Below are positions 55,130 through 62,966 of a DNA stretch of 64,000 nt, in pieces (within the stretch, counting starts at the first letter, position 1; each line of letters starts with the position of its first letter). The stretch is taken from positions 186,001-250,000 of the forward strand of contig CAVTWH010000008.1 of the NCBI GenBank assembly GCA_963738365.1, written 5' to 3'. This stretch comes from CAVTWH01 sp963738365 (lineage in GTDB: Bacteria; Actinomycetota; Actinomycetes; Mycobacteriales; Micromonosporaceae). The position numbers and the translations under genes are program-made. The notes beneath the pieces were generated by a model that was given only the letters and a program-made list of their open reading frames with translations, was not told the DNA's origin and searched no databases.

Positions 55130-56025
55130 GTGCGGTGACGGTCCCGGAGCGCGAGCGCCCGAATCCGGTACGCGCCTTCCTCAACCTGGTGATGATCGAG
55201 CACTCGATCTTCGCGCTGCCGTTCGCGTACCTGGCGGCGCTCACCGCCATGGCGCCGGACGTTCGCTGGGGCACGCTGGCGCTGATCACCGTGGCGATGG
55301 TGGCCGGGCGTACCGTCGCGATGGCCGCCAACCGGATCATCGACCGGCACATCGACGCGCAGAACCCGCGGACCGCCCGGCGCGAGCTGATCACCGGGGC
55401 GGTGTCGCTGCGCACCGCCTGGCTCGGCTTGGCGCTCAGCCTGGCGGTCTTCCTGGCCAGCGCGGCGGCGCTGAACTGGCTGTGCCTGCTGCTCTCCCCG
55501 CTCGCCGTGGTGGCGCTGGTCATCTACTCCTACGCCAAGCGCTTCACCAACTACCCGCAGGCGTTCCTGGCGCTGGCCCAGGCGATCGCCCCGATCGGCG
55601 CCTGGATCGGGGTGACCGGCCGCTGGTCCTGGCCGGCGGTGCTGCTCGGCGTGGCGGTGGGTACCTGGATCGGCGGCTTCGACTGCATCTACGCCTGCCA
55701 GGACTACGAGGCCGACAAGCGGATCGGCGTCGGGTCGGTGCCGGTGCGCTGGGGGCTGGCCGGGGCGCTGCGCATCTCGTCGGCCGTGCACGTGGTGACG
55801 ATGGTCTTCTTCGTCTGGTTCGGCGCGGCGACCGGGTACTCCTGGCTGTGGTGGGCCGGGCTGGCCTTCACCGGCGCGGTACTCATCTACGAGCACACGA
55901 TCGTCAAGGCGGACGACTTCTCCCGGGTGAACCGGGCGTTCTTCACCGCCAACGGCGTCATCGGCATCGTGCTGTTCGCCTTCGCCCTGGCCGACCTGGT
56001 CCTGCTGCAGGGCCTGCACGCCTGA
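55126..56025 (+). CDS. mqnP: UbiA-family polyprenyltransferase (MqnP)
   Basis: A 299-residue membrane prenyltransferase with about eight hydrophobic segments. NRIIDRHIDAQNPRTA is the first Asp-rich NDxxDxxxD-like motif (here N-x-x-x-D-x-x-x-D), and DYEADKRIGVGSVPVRWG is the second, DxxxD-type motif. Both bind Mg-diphosphate of the prenyl donor. In the futalosine pathway it attaches a polyprenyl chain to 1,4-dihydroxy-6-naphthoate. The GTG overlaps the mqnL stop by four bases. Confidence 0.88.
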   Translation: MSAVTVPERERPNPVRAFLNLVMIEHSIFALPFAYLAALTAMAPDVRWGTLALITVAMVAGRTVAMAANRIIDRHIDAQNPRTARRELITGAVSLRTAWLGLALSLAVFLASAAALNWLCLLLSPLAVVALVIYSYAKRFTNYPQAFLALAQAIAPIGAWIGVTGRWSWPAVLLGVAVGTWIGGFDCIYACQDYEADKRIGVGSVPVRWGLAGALRISSAVHVVTMVFFVWFGAATGYSWLWWAGLAFTGAVLIYEHTIVKADDFSRVNRAFFTANGVIGIVLFAFALADLVLLQGLHA

Positions 56026-56037
56026 CCCGGCGCCCGC

Positions 56038-56676
56038 TCACCGGGTGGCGTACCCGTGCAGGCCCTGGTCGAGCAGGCGGTAGGCGGTCTCGGCGGCGGC
56101 CTTGGCGGCCGGGTAGCGGTCGTCGGCGCGCTGGCCGGCGGTCAGCGCCCGCCGGTTGTCGGCGGTGAGGGTGAACTGCACGGCGGTCAGCTGCGCGGCG
56201 ACCAGTCGGGGCAGCGGGTCCTCGGGCGCCGCGCCGGTCTCGCCGGCCAGCGCGTCGGCGAGCGCCGCCTGGGTCCGCGAGCCGTAGTCGAGGACCCGGA
56301 CCAGTAGCGCCGGGGTGTCGGTGACCAGGCGGGCGAGGGAGAGCACGGTCGGGCTGTCGTTGAGCCCGGTGACGGCGTCCCGCTCGGCGAGCGCGGCGAG
56401 GAAGTGTTCGCGCAGCGCCGCCACCGCGGACTGGCCGGGGCGACGCCCGAGTACCACCCGGGCCGGCTCGTCGACGTGCTCGTTCATCGGCCCCAGCACA
56501 ATGTCTTCTTTGCTGGGGTAGTAGTTGAAGACGGTCATCTTGGACACGTTCGCCGCGGCCGCGATCTCCGCGATGGACACGTTGTCGAACCCGCGCGCCA
56601 GGAACAGCTCCACCGCGGTGTGCCACAGCTGGCGCCTGGTCTCGGCCTTCTTGCGTGCGCGGAGCCCGTCGGTCAC
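56038..56676 (-). CDS. TetR-family regulator
   Basis: A 212-residue repressor. The N-terminal HTH is typical (VSIAEIAAAANVSKMTVFNY, followed by YPSKEDI). The ligand domain is helical. GTG 56676 places the HTH at the usual distance from the N-terminus. It is divergent from the MFS transporter across 79 AT-rich bases (56677-56755) and should repress that gene until a substrate binds. It sits between mqnP and mqnM, where it does not belong functionally. Confidence 0.88.
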   Translation of the reverse strand: MTDGLRARKKAETRRQLWHTAVELFLARGFDNVSIAEIAAAANVSKMTVFNYYPSKEDIVLGPMNEHVDEPARVVLGRRPGQSAVAALREHFLAALAERDAVTGLNDSPTVLSLARLVTDTPALLVRVLDYGSRTQAALADALAGETGAAPEDPLPRLVAAQLTAVQFTLTADNRRALTAGQRADDRYPAAKAAAETAYRLLDQGLHGYATR

Positions 56677-56755
56677 GGCGGAAATCGTACCAGAGCAAAA
56701 ATTAGACCAAACAAAAACCTTGACTGGGTACAACATCCTTGGCCATGCTGCTGGC

Positions 56756-58258
56756 ATGACCGACACGCAGCGCCGGCTCGCCGGACTGGCATGCCTCGCC
56801 ACGATCATCCTTGCGGTTCTGGACGCCAACATCGTCGCCGCGGCGGCCGTACCGATCGTCCGCGACCTCGACCCGCAGCACGGCGTCGCCCGGCTGCCCT
56901 GGCTGGTCACCGCCTACGGCCTGGCCGCCACCGCGGCACTGCCGCTCTACGGCAAGCTGTGCGACACGCTCGGCGCCAAGCGGATCTTCCTGGCCGCCGT
57001 GGCGACCTTCCTCGCCGGCTCAGCGCTGTGCGGCGCCGCCCGCAGCATGACCGAGTTGATCGTCTTCCGGTCGGTGCAGGGCATCGGCGGCGGCGGCCTG
57101 ATGGCCGTGACGATGGTGGTGCTGGCCCAGCTCGCCCCGCCCGAGCAGCGCGCCCGCAAGGGCGGTCTCGGTGGCGTGGTGGCCGGGCTCGGCCTGGTCG
57201 CCGGGCCGTTCATCGGTGGCCTGCTCGCCGACCACCTGGGCTGGCGCTGGATCTTCTACGTCAACCTGCCGCTCGGCGTCGCGGTGATCGCGGTGACGGT
57301 GAGCGCGCTGCACCTGCCGCCACTGCACCGCCGCCGCCGCATCGACGCGCCCGGAGCGCTGCTCGCCGCCGCCTGCGCCGTCACGCTGTCCCTGCTGCTG
57401 GAGTGGGGCGGCGACCGCTACGCCTGGACCTCCCGCACCTGCACGGGCCTGGCCGTGCTGACCGTCGCGCTACTGGCGGCCTTCCTGATCCGGCAGGCCA
57501 CCGCCGCCGAGCCGGTACTGCCGCTACGGCTGTTCGGCAATCCGGCCATCCGGGTCGCGCTGCCGCTGCAACTGCTCGTCGCGGTCGCGATGACCGGCGC
57601 CATCGTGTACGTGATGATCTACCTGCAGGTGGCCCGGGGCGTCGCCGCCGACCGGGCCGGGCTGTGGCTGATCCCGCTCGCCGTCGGCATGACGGTCGCC
57701 GGCACGGTGGTCGGCCGGCTGGTCGGGCGCGGTGTCCGGCTGGACACGTTCATGATCAGTGGTACCGGCCTGGGCGCGCTCGCCCTCGCCCTGCTGGCCC
57801 TGCTGCGCGCCGACTCGACCGCGCTGCTGCCGGTCACCGCGCTGGGCGTCTACGGGCTCGGCCTCGGTCAGGTGATCGGGGTACTCGTCATGGTGGTGCA
57901 GAACGCCGCCCCCGCCCACCAGCTCGGCGTGGCCACCACGGCGCTGCGGCTGTTCCAGTCACTGGGCGGCGCGCTCGGCGCGGCGGTCTTCGGCTCGGTG
58001 CTGGCGCACGCCTTCGCCGCCCGGTACCCGGACGCCGGGCGGGCCGGCCTGTCCGCCCTCGCCTCGGCGCCGCCGGCCGAGCGGGCCCGCGCGCTGCACG
58101 CCTTCGCCGGCTCGCTCGACGTCGTGTTCGGCTGCGCCGCCGCCGTGATGGCGCTGGCCACCGTGCTGGCCCTGCTACTGCGCCTGACCGCCGCAGCCGC
58201 GGGGCCGCAGCCGTCGCCCACCGACCAGCACGCCGAGCCCGAGCCGGCCACCGCCTGA
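56756..58258 (+). CDS. MFS drug transporter (DHA2, EmrB/QacA type)
   Basis: A 500-residue transporter with about 14 hydrophobic segments. LDANIVAAAAVPIVRDL is the DHA motif with the membrane Asp. GKLCDTLGAKRIF is MFS motif A, and GGVVAGLGLVAGPFIGGLL is antiporter motif C. It should export toxic compounds by proton antiport. The start ATG is 79 bases from the divergent tetR gene. A tandem 54-bp repeat begins at its stop codon. Confidence 0.9.
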   Translation: MTDTQRRLAGLACLATIILAVLDANIVAAAAVPIVRDLDPQHGVARLPWLVTAYGLAATAALPLYGKLCDTLGAKRIFLAAVATFLAGSALCGAARSMTELIVFRSVQGIGGGGLMAVTMVVLAQLAPPEQRARKGGLGGVVAGLGLVAGPFIGGLLADHLGWRWIFYVNLPLGVAVIAVTVSALHLPPLHRRRRIDAPGALLAAACAVTLSLLLEWGGDRYAWTSRTCTGLAVLTVALLAAFLIRQATAAEPVLPLRLFGNPAIRVALPLQLLVAVAMTGAIVYVMIYLQVARGVAADRAGLWLIPLAVGMTVAGTVVGRLVGRGVRLDTFMISGTGLGALALALLALLRADSTALLPVTALGVYGLGLGQVIGVLVMVVQNAAPAHQLGVATTALRLFQSLGGALGAAVFGSVLAHAFAARYPDAGRAGLSALASAPPAERARALHAFAGSLDVVFGCAAAVMALATVLALLLRLTAAAAGPQPSPTDQHAEPEPATA

Positions 58259-58362
58259 GCGCAGCCGGAGCCGGGTTGTGGCGGAGGTGAGCACAGGCAT
58301 CGGCTTCTGCCTGAGCGCAGCCGGAGCCGGGTTGTGGCGGAGGTGAGCACAGGCATCGGCTT
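58253..58362. repeat. 54-bp direct repeat in tandem
   Basis: Two exact 54-bp copies (58253-58306 and 58309-58362) run with a 56-bp period from the MFS stop codon to 30 bases before mqnM. Each begins GCCTGAGCGCAGCCGG and ends GCATCGGCTT. The first copy contributes the last codon and stop of the MFS gene. The copies do not fold into a clear terminator. Confidence 0.85.
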
Positions 58363-58392
58363 GGACTGCTGGCGGTAGGGCATGCTGGACGG

Positions 58393-59013
58393 GTGCGTAC
58401 GCCGTGGATCGTGGGGGTGTCCGGGGCGTCCGGTACCCCCTATCCGGCGGCTCTGCTGCGGGCGCTGATCGCGGCCGGTGAGCCGGTGGATCTGGTGGTG
58501 TCCAGGGCGGCCCGGCTGACCATTCTGGACGAGACCGGCCAGCCGTTCCGGGACGCCCACTGGAAGGACGACCTGGTCCGCTGGCTGTGGCCGGAGGAGC
58601 CGGCCGGCGACCTGGGCGACGTGGCGCACTGGCCGGCCGGGGACTTCGCGGCCGGCCCGAGCAGCGGTTCCTACCCGGCGCGCGGGATGCTCGTGATACC
58701 GGCCAGTACCGCGGCCTGCGCCGGTATCGCGCTGGGGCTGTCGAAGGACCTGCTGCAGCGCGCCGCCGAAGTGAACCTCAAGGAGCGCCGGCCGGTGGTG
58801 GTGGTACCGCGCGAGACGCCGGTCACCCGCAGCCACCTGGAGCACCTGCTGGCACTGGTCGACGCGGGCGCCGTGGTGCTCCCGGCCAGCCCGGGCTTCT
58901 ACGCCGCGGGGGCGCGGGCCAGCGCCGCGCAGTTGGTGGACTTCGTCGCCGGCAAGGTGCTGGACGCCGTCGGCGTCCAGCATGACCTCTATCGTCGCTG
59001 GTCCGGCCGCTGA
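58393..59013 (+). CDS. mqnM: UbiX-family flavin prenyltransferase (MqnM)
   Basis: A 206-residue flavoprotein. VGVSGASGTPYPAALLRAL is the N-terminal FMN-binding strand and loop of UbiX. IPASTAACAGIALGLSKDLLQRAA and VPRETPVTRSHLEHLLAL are the further family blocks that bind FMN and the prenyl phosphate. It makes prenylated FMN for the MqnL decarboxylase. GTG 58393 is the start. The gene is about 2.4 kb from mqnP because of the intervening tetR/MFS pair. Confidence 0.9.
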   Translation: MRTPWIVGVSGASGTPYPAALLRALIAAGEPVDLVVSRAARLTILDETGQPFRDAHWKDDLVRWLWPEEPAGDLGDVAHWPAGDFAAGPSSGSYPARGMLVIPASTAACAGIALGLSKDLLQRAAEVNLKERRPVVVVPRETPVTRSHLEHLLALVDAGAVVLPASPGFYAAGARASAAQLVDFVAGKVLDAVGVQHDLYRRWSGR

Positions 59014-59023
59014 TCGGCGCTGG

Positions 59024-59278
59024 TCAGCGGCGAGCGCCGCCGTTGGGATGGTGGGTGCCGGCGTTGGGCGGGTGTCCCGATCCGGGGCCCTCGGGCTCGA
59101 TCAGGCCCTCGCCCTCCAGCAGCGCCCGTACCTCCGACTCGCGGAATCGCCGGTGTCCACCGGGTGTGCGGATGCTGCCGATGCGACCGGCCGCTGCCCA
59201 GCGGGTCACGGTCTTCGGGTCGACGCGGAACAGCGCGGCCACCTCGCCTGGCGTCAGTAGACGGTCTCCCGTGTCCAC
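59024..59278 (-). CDS. bldC: BldC-type developmental regulator
   Basis: An 84-residue single-domain MerR-like DNA-binding protein. LLTPGEVAALFRVDPKTVTR, followed by WAAAGRIGSIRTPGGHRRF, is almost invariant in BldC. BldC binds head-to-tail on direct repeats and delays entry into development in Streptomyces. GTG 59278 has GAGGAGGGG upstream. The 240-bp region before it (59279-59518) contains no gene but is notably AT-rich around 59335-59430, where promoters for this and the facing PLP gene are likely. Confidence 0.92.
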   Translation of the reverse strand: MDTGDRLLTPGEVAALFRVDPKTVTRWAAAGRIGSIRTPGGHRRFRESEVRALLEGEGLIEPEGPGSGHPPNAGTHHPNGGARR

Positions 59279-59518
59279 GACCCCTCCTCGGCGTCAACAG
59301 GCGGCCGGAGCGTGACGCGACGCTCCGCCGGGCGAATGGGACGTAAATCCATTAAACAGTTCACGGCGTGTAGTGTCCTGAAAATACGAAAATGCCCTGA
59401 CTTGGGTAATTAGCCGGTATTATACGTGAGCCGGCTTCGGGTCCGACCGCAAACAGCGGAGATCGCCGGCGGCGCTCCGGGCGCGTCGCGGACGCCGCGC
59501 CGGATAGCCTGGGCAGCC

Positions 59519-60619
59519 ATGGACGAGGTGGAGCACTGCGACGACGCGGAACGCGCCTGGCTGCGCGAGGCGGTCGCCATCGTCGAGGCCGACGCCAACC
59601 GGTCCGCCGACACCCACCTGCTGCTGTTCCCGCTGCCCCGCCAGTGGGGCATCGACCTCTACCTCAAGGACGAGTCGGTACACCCGACCGGGTCGCTCAA
59701 GCACCGGCTGGCCCGGTCGCTGTTCCTCTACGCCCTGTGCAACGGCTGGATCCGGCGCGGTACCACCGTGATCGAGGCGTCGTCGGGCTCCACGGCGGTC
59801 TCCGAGGCCTACTTCGCGCGGCTGCTCGGGCTGCCGTTCGTGGCCGTCATGCCGAAGTCGGTATCGCCGGAGAAGATCACCCTGATCGAGTTCGAGGGCG
59901 GCTCCTGCCACCTGGTGGGCAACGCCGCCGACGTGGTACCCGCCGCCCGGGAGCTGGCCGCCGCCACCGGCGGGCACTTCATGGACCAGTTCACCTACGC
60001 CGAGCGGGCCACCGACTGGCGCGGCAACAACAACATCGCCGAGTCGATCTTCGCCCAGCTGGCCCTGGAACGCTACCCGGAGCCCACCTGGGTCGTGGTG
60101 GGCGCCGGCACCGGCGGCACCTCGGCCACCATCGGCCGGTACCTGCGCTACCGCCGGCTGGCCAGCAAGCTCTGCGTGGTCGACCCGGAGGGCTCGGCGT
60201 TCTTCCCGGCCTGGGCGTTCGGCGACACCGGCGCGCAGCTCACCGGCTCGCGGATCGAGGGCATCGGGCGGCCCCGGGTGGAGCCGTCCTTCCTGCCGTC
60301 CGTGGTGGACAAGATGATCCTGGTCCCCGACGCCGGTTCGCTGGCCGCGATGCGGGCCGCCTCGCAGCGGCTGGGGCGCCGGGTGGGCGGCTCCACCGGT
60401 ACCAACCTGTGGGGGGCCTTCACGCTGATCGCCGCGATGCTGGCCGCCGGCCGGCGGGGCAGCGTGGTGACCCTGCTCTGCGACGGCGGCGAGCGCTACG
60501 CCGGCACCTACTACGACGACGACTGGGTGGCCGGCGCCGGCCTGGACCTGGGCCCCGCACAGGCGACGGTGGACGCCTTCCTGGCTACCGGCGGCTGGCC
60601 AGCCCCGGGTAGTCGGTGA
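59519..60619 (+). CDS. PLP-dependent cysteine-synthase-fold enzyme (Cds1-like)
   Basis: A 366-residue fold-type II PLP enzyme. HPTGSLKHRLARSLF holds the Schiff-base Lys, SSGSTAVSEAY is the loop that binds the substrate carboxylate, and VGAGTGGTSATIGRY is the cofactor phosphate loop. Family members resemble the mycobacterial cysteine desulfhydrase Cds1, which releases hydrogen sulphide and pyruvate from cysteine. It begins at ATG 59519 and overlaps the convergent gene by 35 bases. Cystathionine synthase-like activity remains possible. Confidence 0.82.
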   Translation: MDEVEHCDDAERAWLREAVAIVEADANRSADTHLLLFPLPRQWGIDLYLKDESVHPTGSLKHRLARSLFLYALCNGWIRRGTTVIEASSGSTAVSEAYFARLLGLPFVAVMPKSVSPEKITLIEFEGGSCHLVGNAADVVPAARELAAATGGHFMDQFTYAERATDWRGNNNIAESIFAQLALERYPEPTWVVVGAGTGGTSATIGRYLRYRRLASKLCVVDPEGSAFFPAWAFGDTGAQLTGSRIEGIGRPRVEPSFLPSVVDKMILVPDAGSLAAMRAASQRLGRRVGGSTGTNLWGAFTLIAAMLAAGRRGSVVTLLCDGGERYAGTYYDDDWVAGAGLDLGPAQATVDAFLATGGWPAPGSR

Positions 60620-61199
60620 CATAGCCGTCGCCGTCCACCGTCAGCTCGGCGGTGAAGCTGCCGCTGGCGTACCGGATCCGGCCGGGGCCGGCGACCGTGT
60701 ACGACTGCTGCGCCGCCACCACGGTCAGCGCCGGGACAAGTACCCATGCCGCCATGATCGTGGCCGAGGTGCCGACCGGGGCGTCGAGCAGCCCCAGCCG
60801 CCGGATCGGCAGCGTGTTGGTCAGCGGCGAGAAACCCAGGTCGACGTCGAGCGCCAGGGCGAGGGTGTCCGGATCCTCCGAGCCGGGCAGCAGCAGCCGG
60901 GCCCGGCCGGCCGCGGTCAACGCCCGGTCCAGGTTGCCGCGCTCACCGGCGGTCACCCGCCAGCGGCCCACCGCCCGCTCCAGGGTCACCGTCCGCTGCC
61001 AGCCGACCCCTTCGGCGCGGACGGCCAGCCGGCCGCTCACCCACTGCTCGTCGGTCTGCAGCTCATAGCTCAGCGTGTACGGCACCGGATCGGCCGCCAC
61101 GATCGTGCCGTGCCCGACCAGTCCCCGCCCGTCGTCCACCAGGGCATGCTCCGCGCCCGTGGTGTCCAACCGGCGCCACAGCAGTGACCTCGCCGTCAT
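60585..61199 (-). CDS. Putative glycolipid-binding protein (DUF1089 family)
   Basis: A 204-residue protein of the family annotated as putative glycolipid-binding. LLWRRLDTTGAEHALV at the N-terminus, YELQTDEQWVSGRLAVRAEG and DVDLGFSPLTNTLPIRRLGL are recognisable family blocks. The fold is mainly beta, with no signal peptide. The biochemical role is not established. ATG 61199 starts it. Its end overlaps the PLP gene on the opposite strand by 35 bases. Confidence 0.75.
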   Translation of the reverse strand: MTARSLLWRRLDTTGAEHALVDDGRGLVGHGTIVAADPVPYTLSYELQTDEQWVSGRLAVRAEGVGWQRTVTLERAVGRWRVTAGERGNLDRALTAAGRARLLLPGSEDPDTLALALDVDLGFSPLTNTLPIRRLGLLDAPVGTSATIMAAWVLVPALTVVAAQQSYTVAGPGRIRYASGSFTAELTVDGDGYVTDYPGLASRR

Positions 61200-61265
61200 G
61201 GGCCCATTCTCGGCCGGCCGGCTGGCCGGCGCGAGCGGACCTCAACGGATTTCCGGTCAACCAGA

Positions 61266-61309
61266 ACAACGCGGCCTGCGCCCGGATGTACCGGGGCAGG
61301 CCGCGTTGT
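61266..61309 (-). terminator. Terminator hairpin of the DEAD-box helicase gene
   Basis: A 14-bp perfect stem (61266-61279 with 61296-61309) closes a 16-base loop and lies 17 bases past the helicase stop. On the minus strand it is followed by TTCTGGTT. It also separates the helicase gene from the downstream DUF1089 gene, whose start is at 61199. Confidence 0.8.
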
Positions 61310-61326
61310 GCAGAAAGCCGGGTCGA

Positions 61327-62679
61327 TCAGTAGTAGCGCTTGGCGCCGGTGTGCCGGCCGGCCGGGTGCCCCGGGCCGGTGCGGCGGGCCGGGCGGCCGG
61401 TCCGCGGCGGGCGCTGCGGCGCCGTCGGCTCGAACGGGCGCACCGGGACCCCGCTGGGCTCCTGGGCGCCGGTGACCTTGGCCAGGTCCGGGCCGTCGGG
61501 GCGGACCTGGGTCCGGGCCGCCTGGACGCCGGCCTTCTCCAGCAGCGCGAAGGTACCGGCCCGCTGGCGCGGCAGGACCAGGGTCACCACGGTGCCCGCC
61601 TCGCCGGCCCGGGCGGTACGCCCGGCGCGGTGCAGGTAGTCCTTGGGGTCGTTGGGCGGGTCGATGTGTACCACCAGGGACACCCCGTCCACGTGGATGC
61701 CGCGGGCCGCCACGTCGGTGGCGACCAGGACGTCGAACCGGCCCTCCCGGAACTCGGCCAGGGTCCGGGTGCGTACCGCCTGCGACTTGCCGCCGTGCAG
61801 GGCGCCCGCGCGTACCCCCACCTCGGCCAGCTGGCCGACCAGCCGGTCCACGGCGAGCTGCGTGCGGACGAACATGATCGTGCGGCCCTTGCGGGCACCG
61901 ATCCAGGCGATGATCTGCAGCTTCTCCCGCGGCGGGATGAGCAGCAGGTGGTGGTCCATGGTGGCCACGTTCGCCTTCGGCGGGTCCACCTCGTGCGTCA
62001 CCGGGTCGGTCATGAACTTGCTGACGATGGTGTCCACGTCGCCGTCCAGGGTGGCCGAGAAGAGCAGCCGCTGGCCGACGGCCGGGGTCTGCTCCAGCAG
62101 GGCGGTCACGTCCGGCAGGAAGCCCATGTCACACATCTGGTCGGCCTCGTCCACCACGGTGATCTCGATGCCGTCCAGCGAGCACACGCCGCGCTCGATC
62201 AGGTCGGCGAGCCGGCCCGGGGTGGCGACCAGGACGTCCACCCCCCGGCGCAGGTCGCGGATCTGGTTGTCGTAGGAGGTGCCGCCGACGGCGGTACGGG
62301 TGAACAGGCCGACCGCCCGGGCCAGCGGGGTGATCGCGTCGTTCACCTGCATGGCCAGCTCCCGGGTGGGGACCAGGATCAGCCCCCGGGGCAGCCCCGG
62401 GGCAGCCTTGCCGCTGGCGGCCAGCCGGGCCAGCAGGGGCAGGCCGAAGGCCAGCGTCTTGCCGGAGCCGGTCTGGCCACGGCCCAGCACGTCCCGACCG
62501 CCGATGGCGTCCGGGATGGTGGCGACCTGGATCGGGAACGGCTCGGTGATTTCCAGGCGGGCCAGCGCCTTCAGCAGCGGGCGGGACACGCCGAGGGCGG
62601 CGAAGCCACGGGCGTCGGGCTCGTCGTGGATCGACGGGAACGCACTCGGATCGGTGAACGGGGCAACGGGCAGCGTCAT
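61327..62679 (-). CDS. DEAD-box RNA helicase
   Basis: A 450-residue ATP-dependent RNA helicase. The Q motif is at the FAALGVSRPL to ITEPFPIQ region, Walker A is GQTGSGKT, and PTRELA, TPGR, VDEAD (motif II) and FSAT (motif III) follow. The second domain has VATDVAARGIHVDGV and HRAGRTARAG. The basic, Pro-rich tail ending TGAKRYY may bind RNA. ATG 62679 is preferred since it starts just before the conserved part and has GGAAGG about 12 bases upstream. Likely roles are ribosome assembly or RNA turnover. Confidence 0.93.
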   Translation of the reverse strand: MTLPVAPFTDPSAFPSIHDEPDARGFAALGVSRPLLKALARLEITEPFPIQVATIPDAIGGRDVLGRGQTGSGKTLAFGLPLLARLAASGKAAPGLPRGLILVPTRELAMQVNDAITPLARAVGLFTRTAVGGTSYDNQIRDLRRGVDVLVATPGRLADLIERGVCSLDGIEITVVDEADQMCDMGFLPDVTALLEQTPAVGQRLLFSATLDGDVDTIVSKFMTDPVTHEVDPPKANVATMDHHLLLIPPREKLQIIAWIGARKGRTIMFVRTQLAVDRLVGQLAEVGVRAGALHGGKSQAVRTRTLAEFREGRFDVLVATDVAARGIHVDGVSLVVHIDPPNDPKDYLHRAGRTARAGEAGTVVTLVLPRQRAGTFALLEKAGVQAARTQVRPDGPDLAKVTGAQEPSGVPVRPFEPTAPQRPPRTGRPARRTGPGHPAGRHTGAKRYY

Positions 62680-62966
62680 GTACTGGAGAAACCTTCCGGG
62701 CGGGGCGCGTCTTCGCTGCTCACGTCGCACCGCACAGGAAAGGGTGGCGGCGCGTACATCCCGGAAGAACGCCCGAGGCGCGCCTGGTGGAAACTCGCGC
62801 GCCCTGGCAGACAGAACTAGCGCTAGTGTACGGGATGCCCGGTGCCTATTCGGCCCCCGGTGTCCGGCGTCACCCGCCGCACCGAAACGGTACCGGCGTG
62901 CGGTCCGCCAGCCGCGTCCCCTCCCACCGCGCACCCGGGCGCGGCGGCGAACGAAGGAGACCGCTG

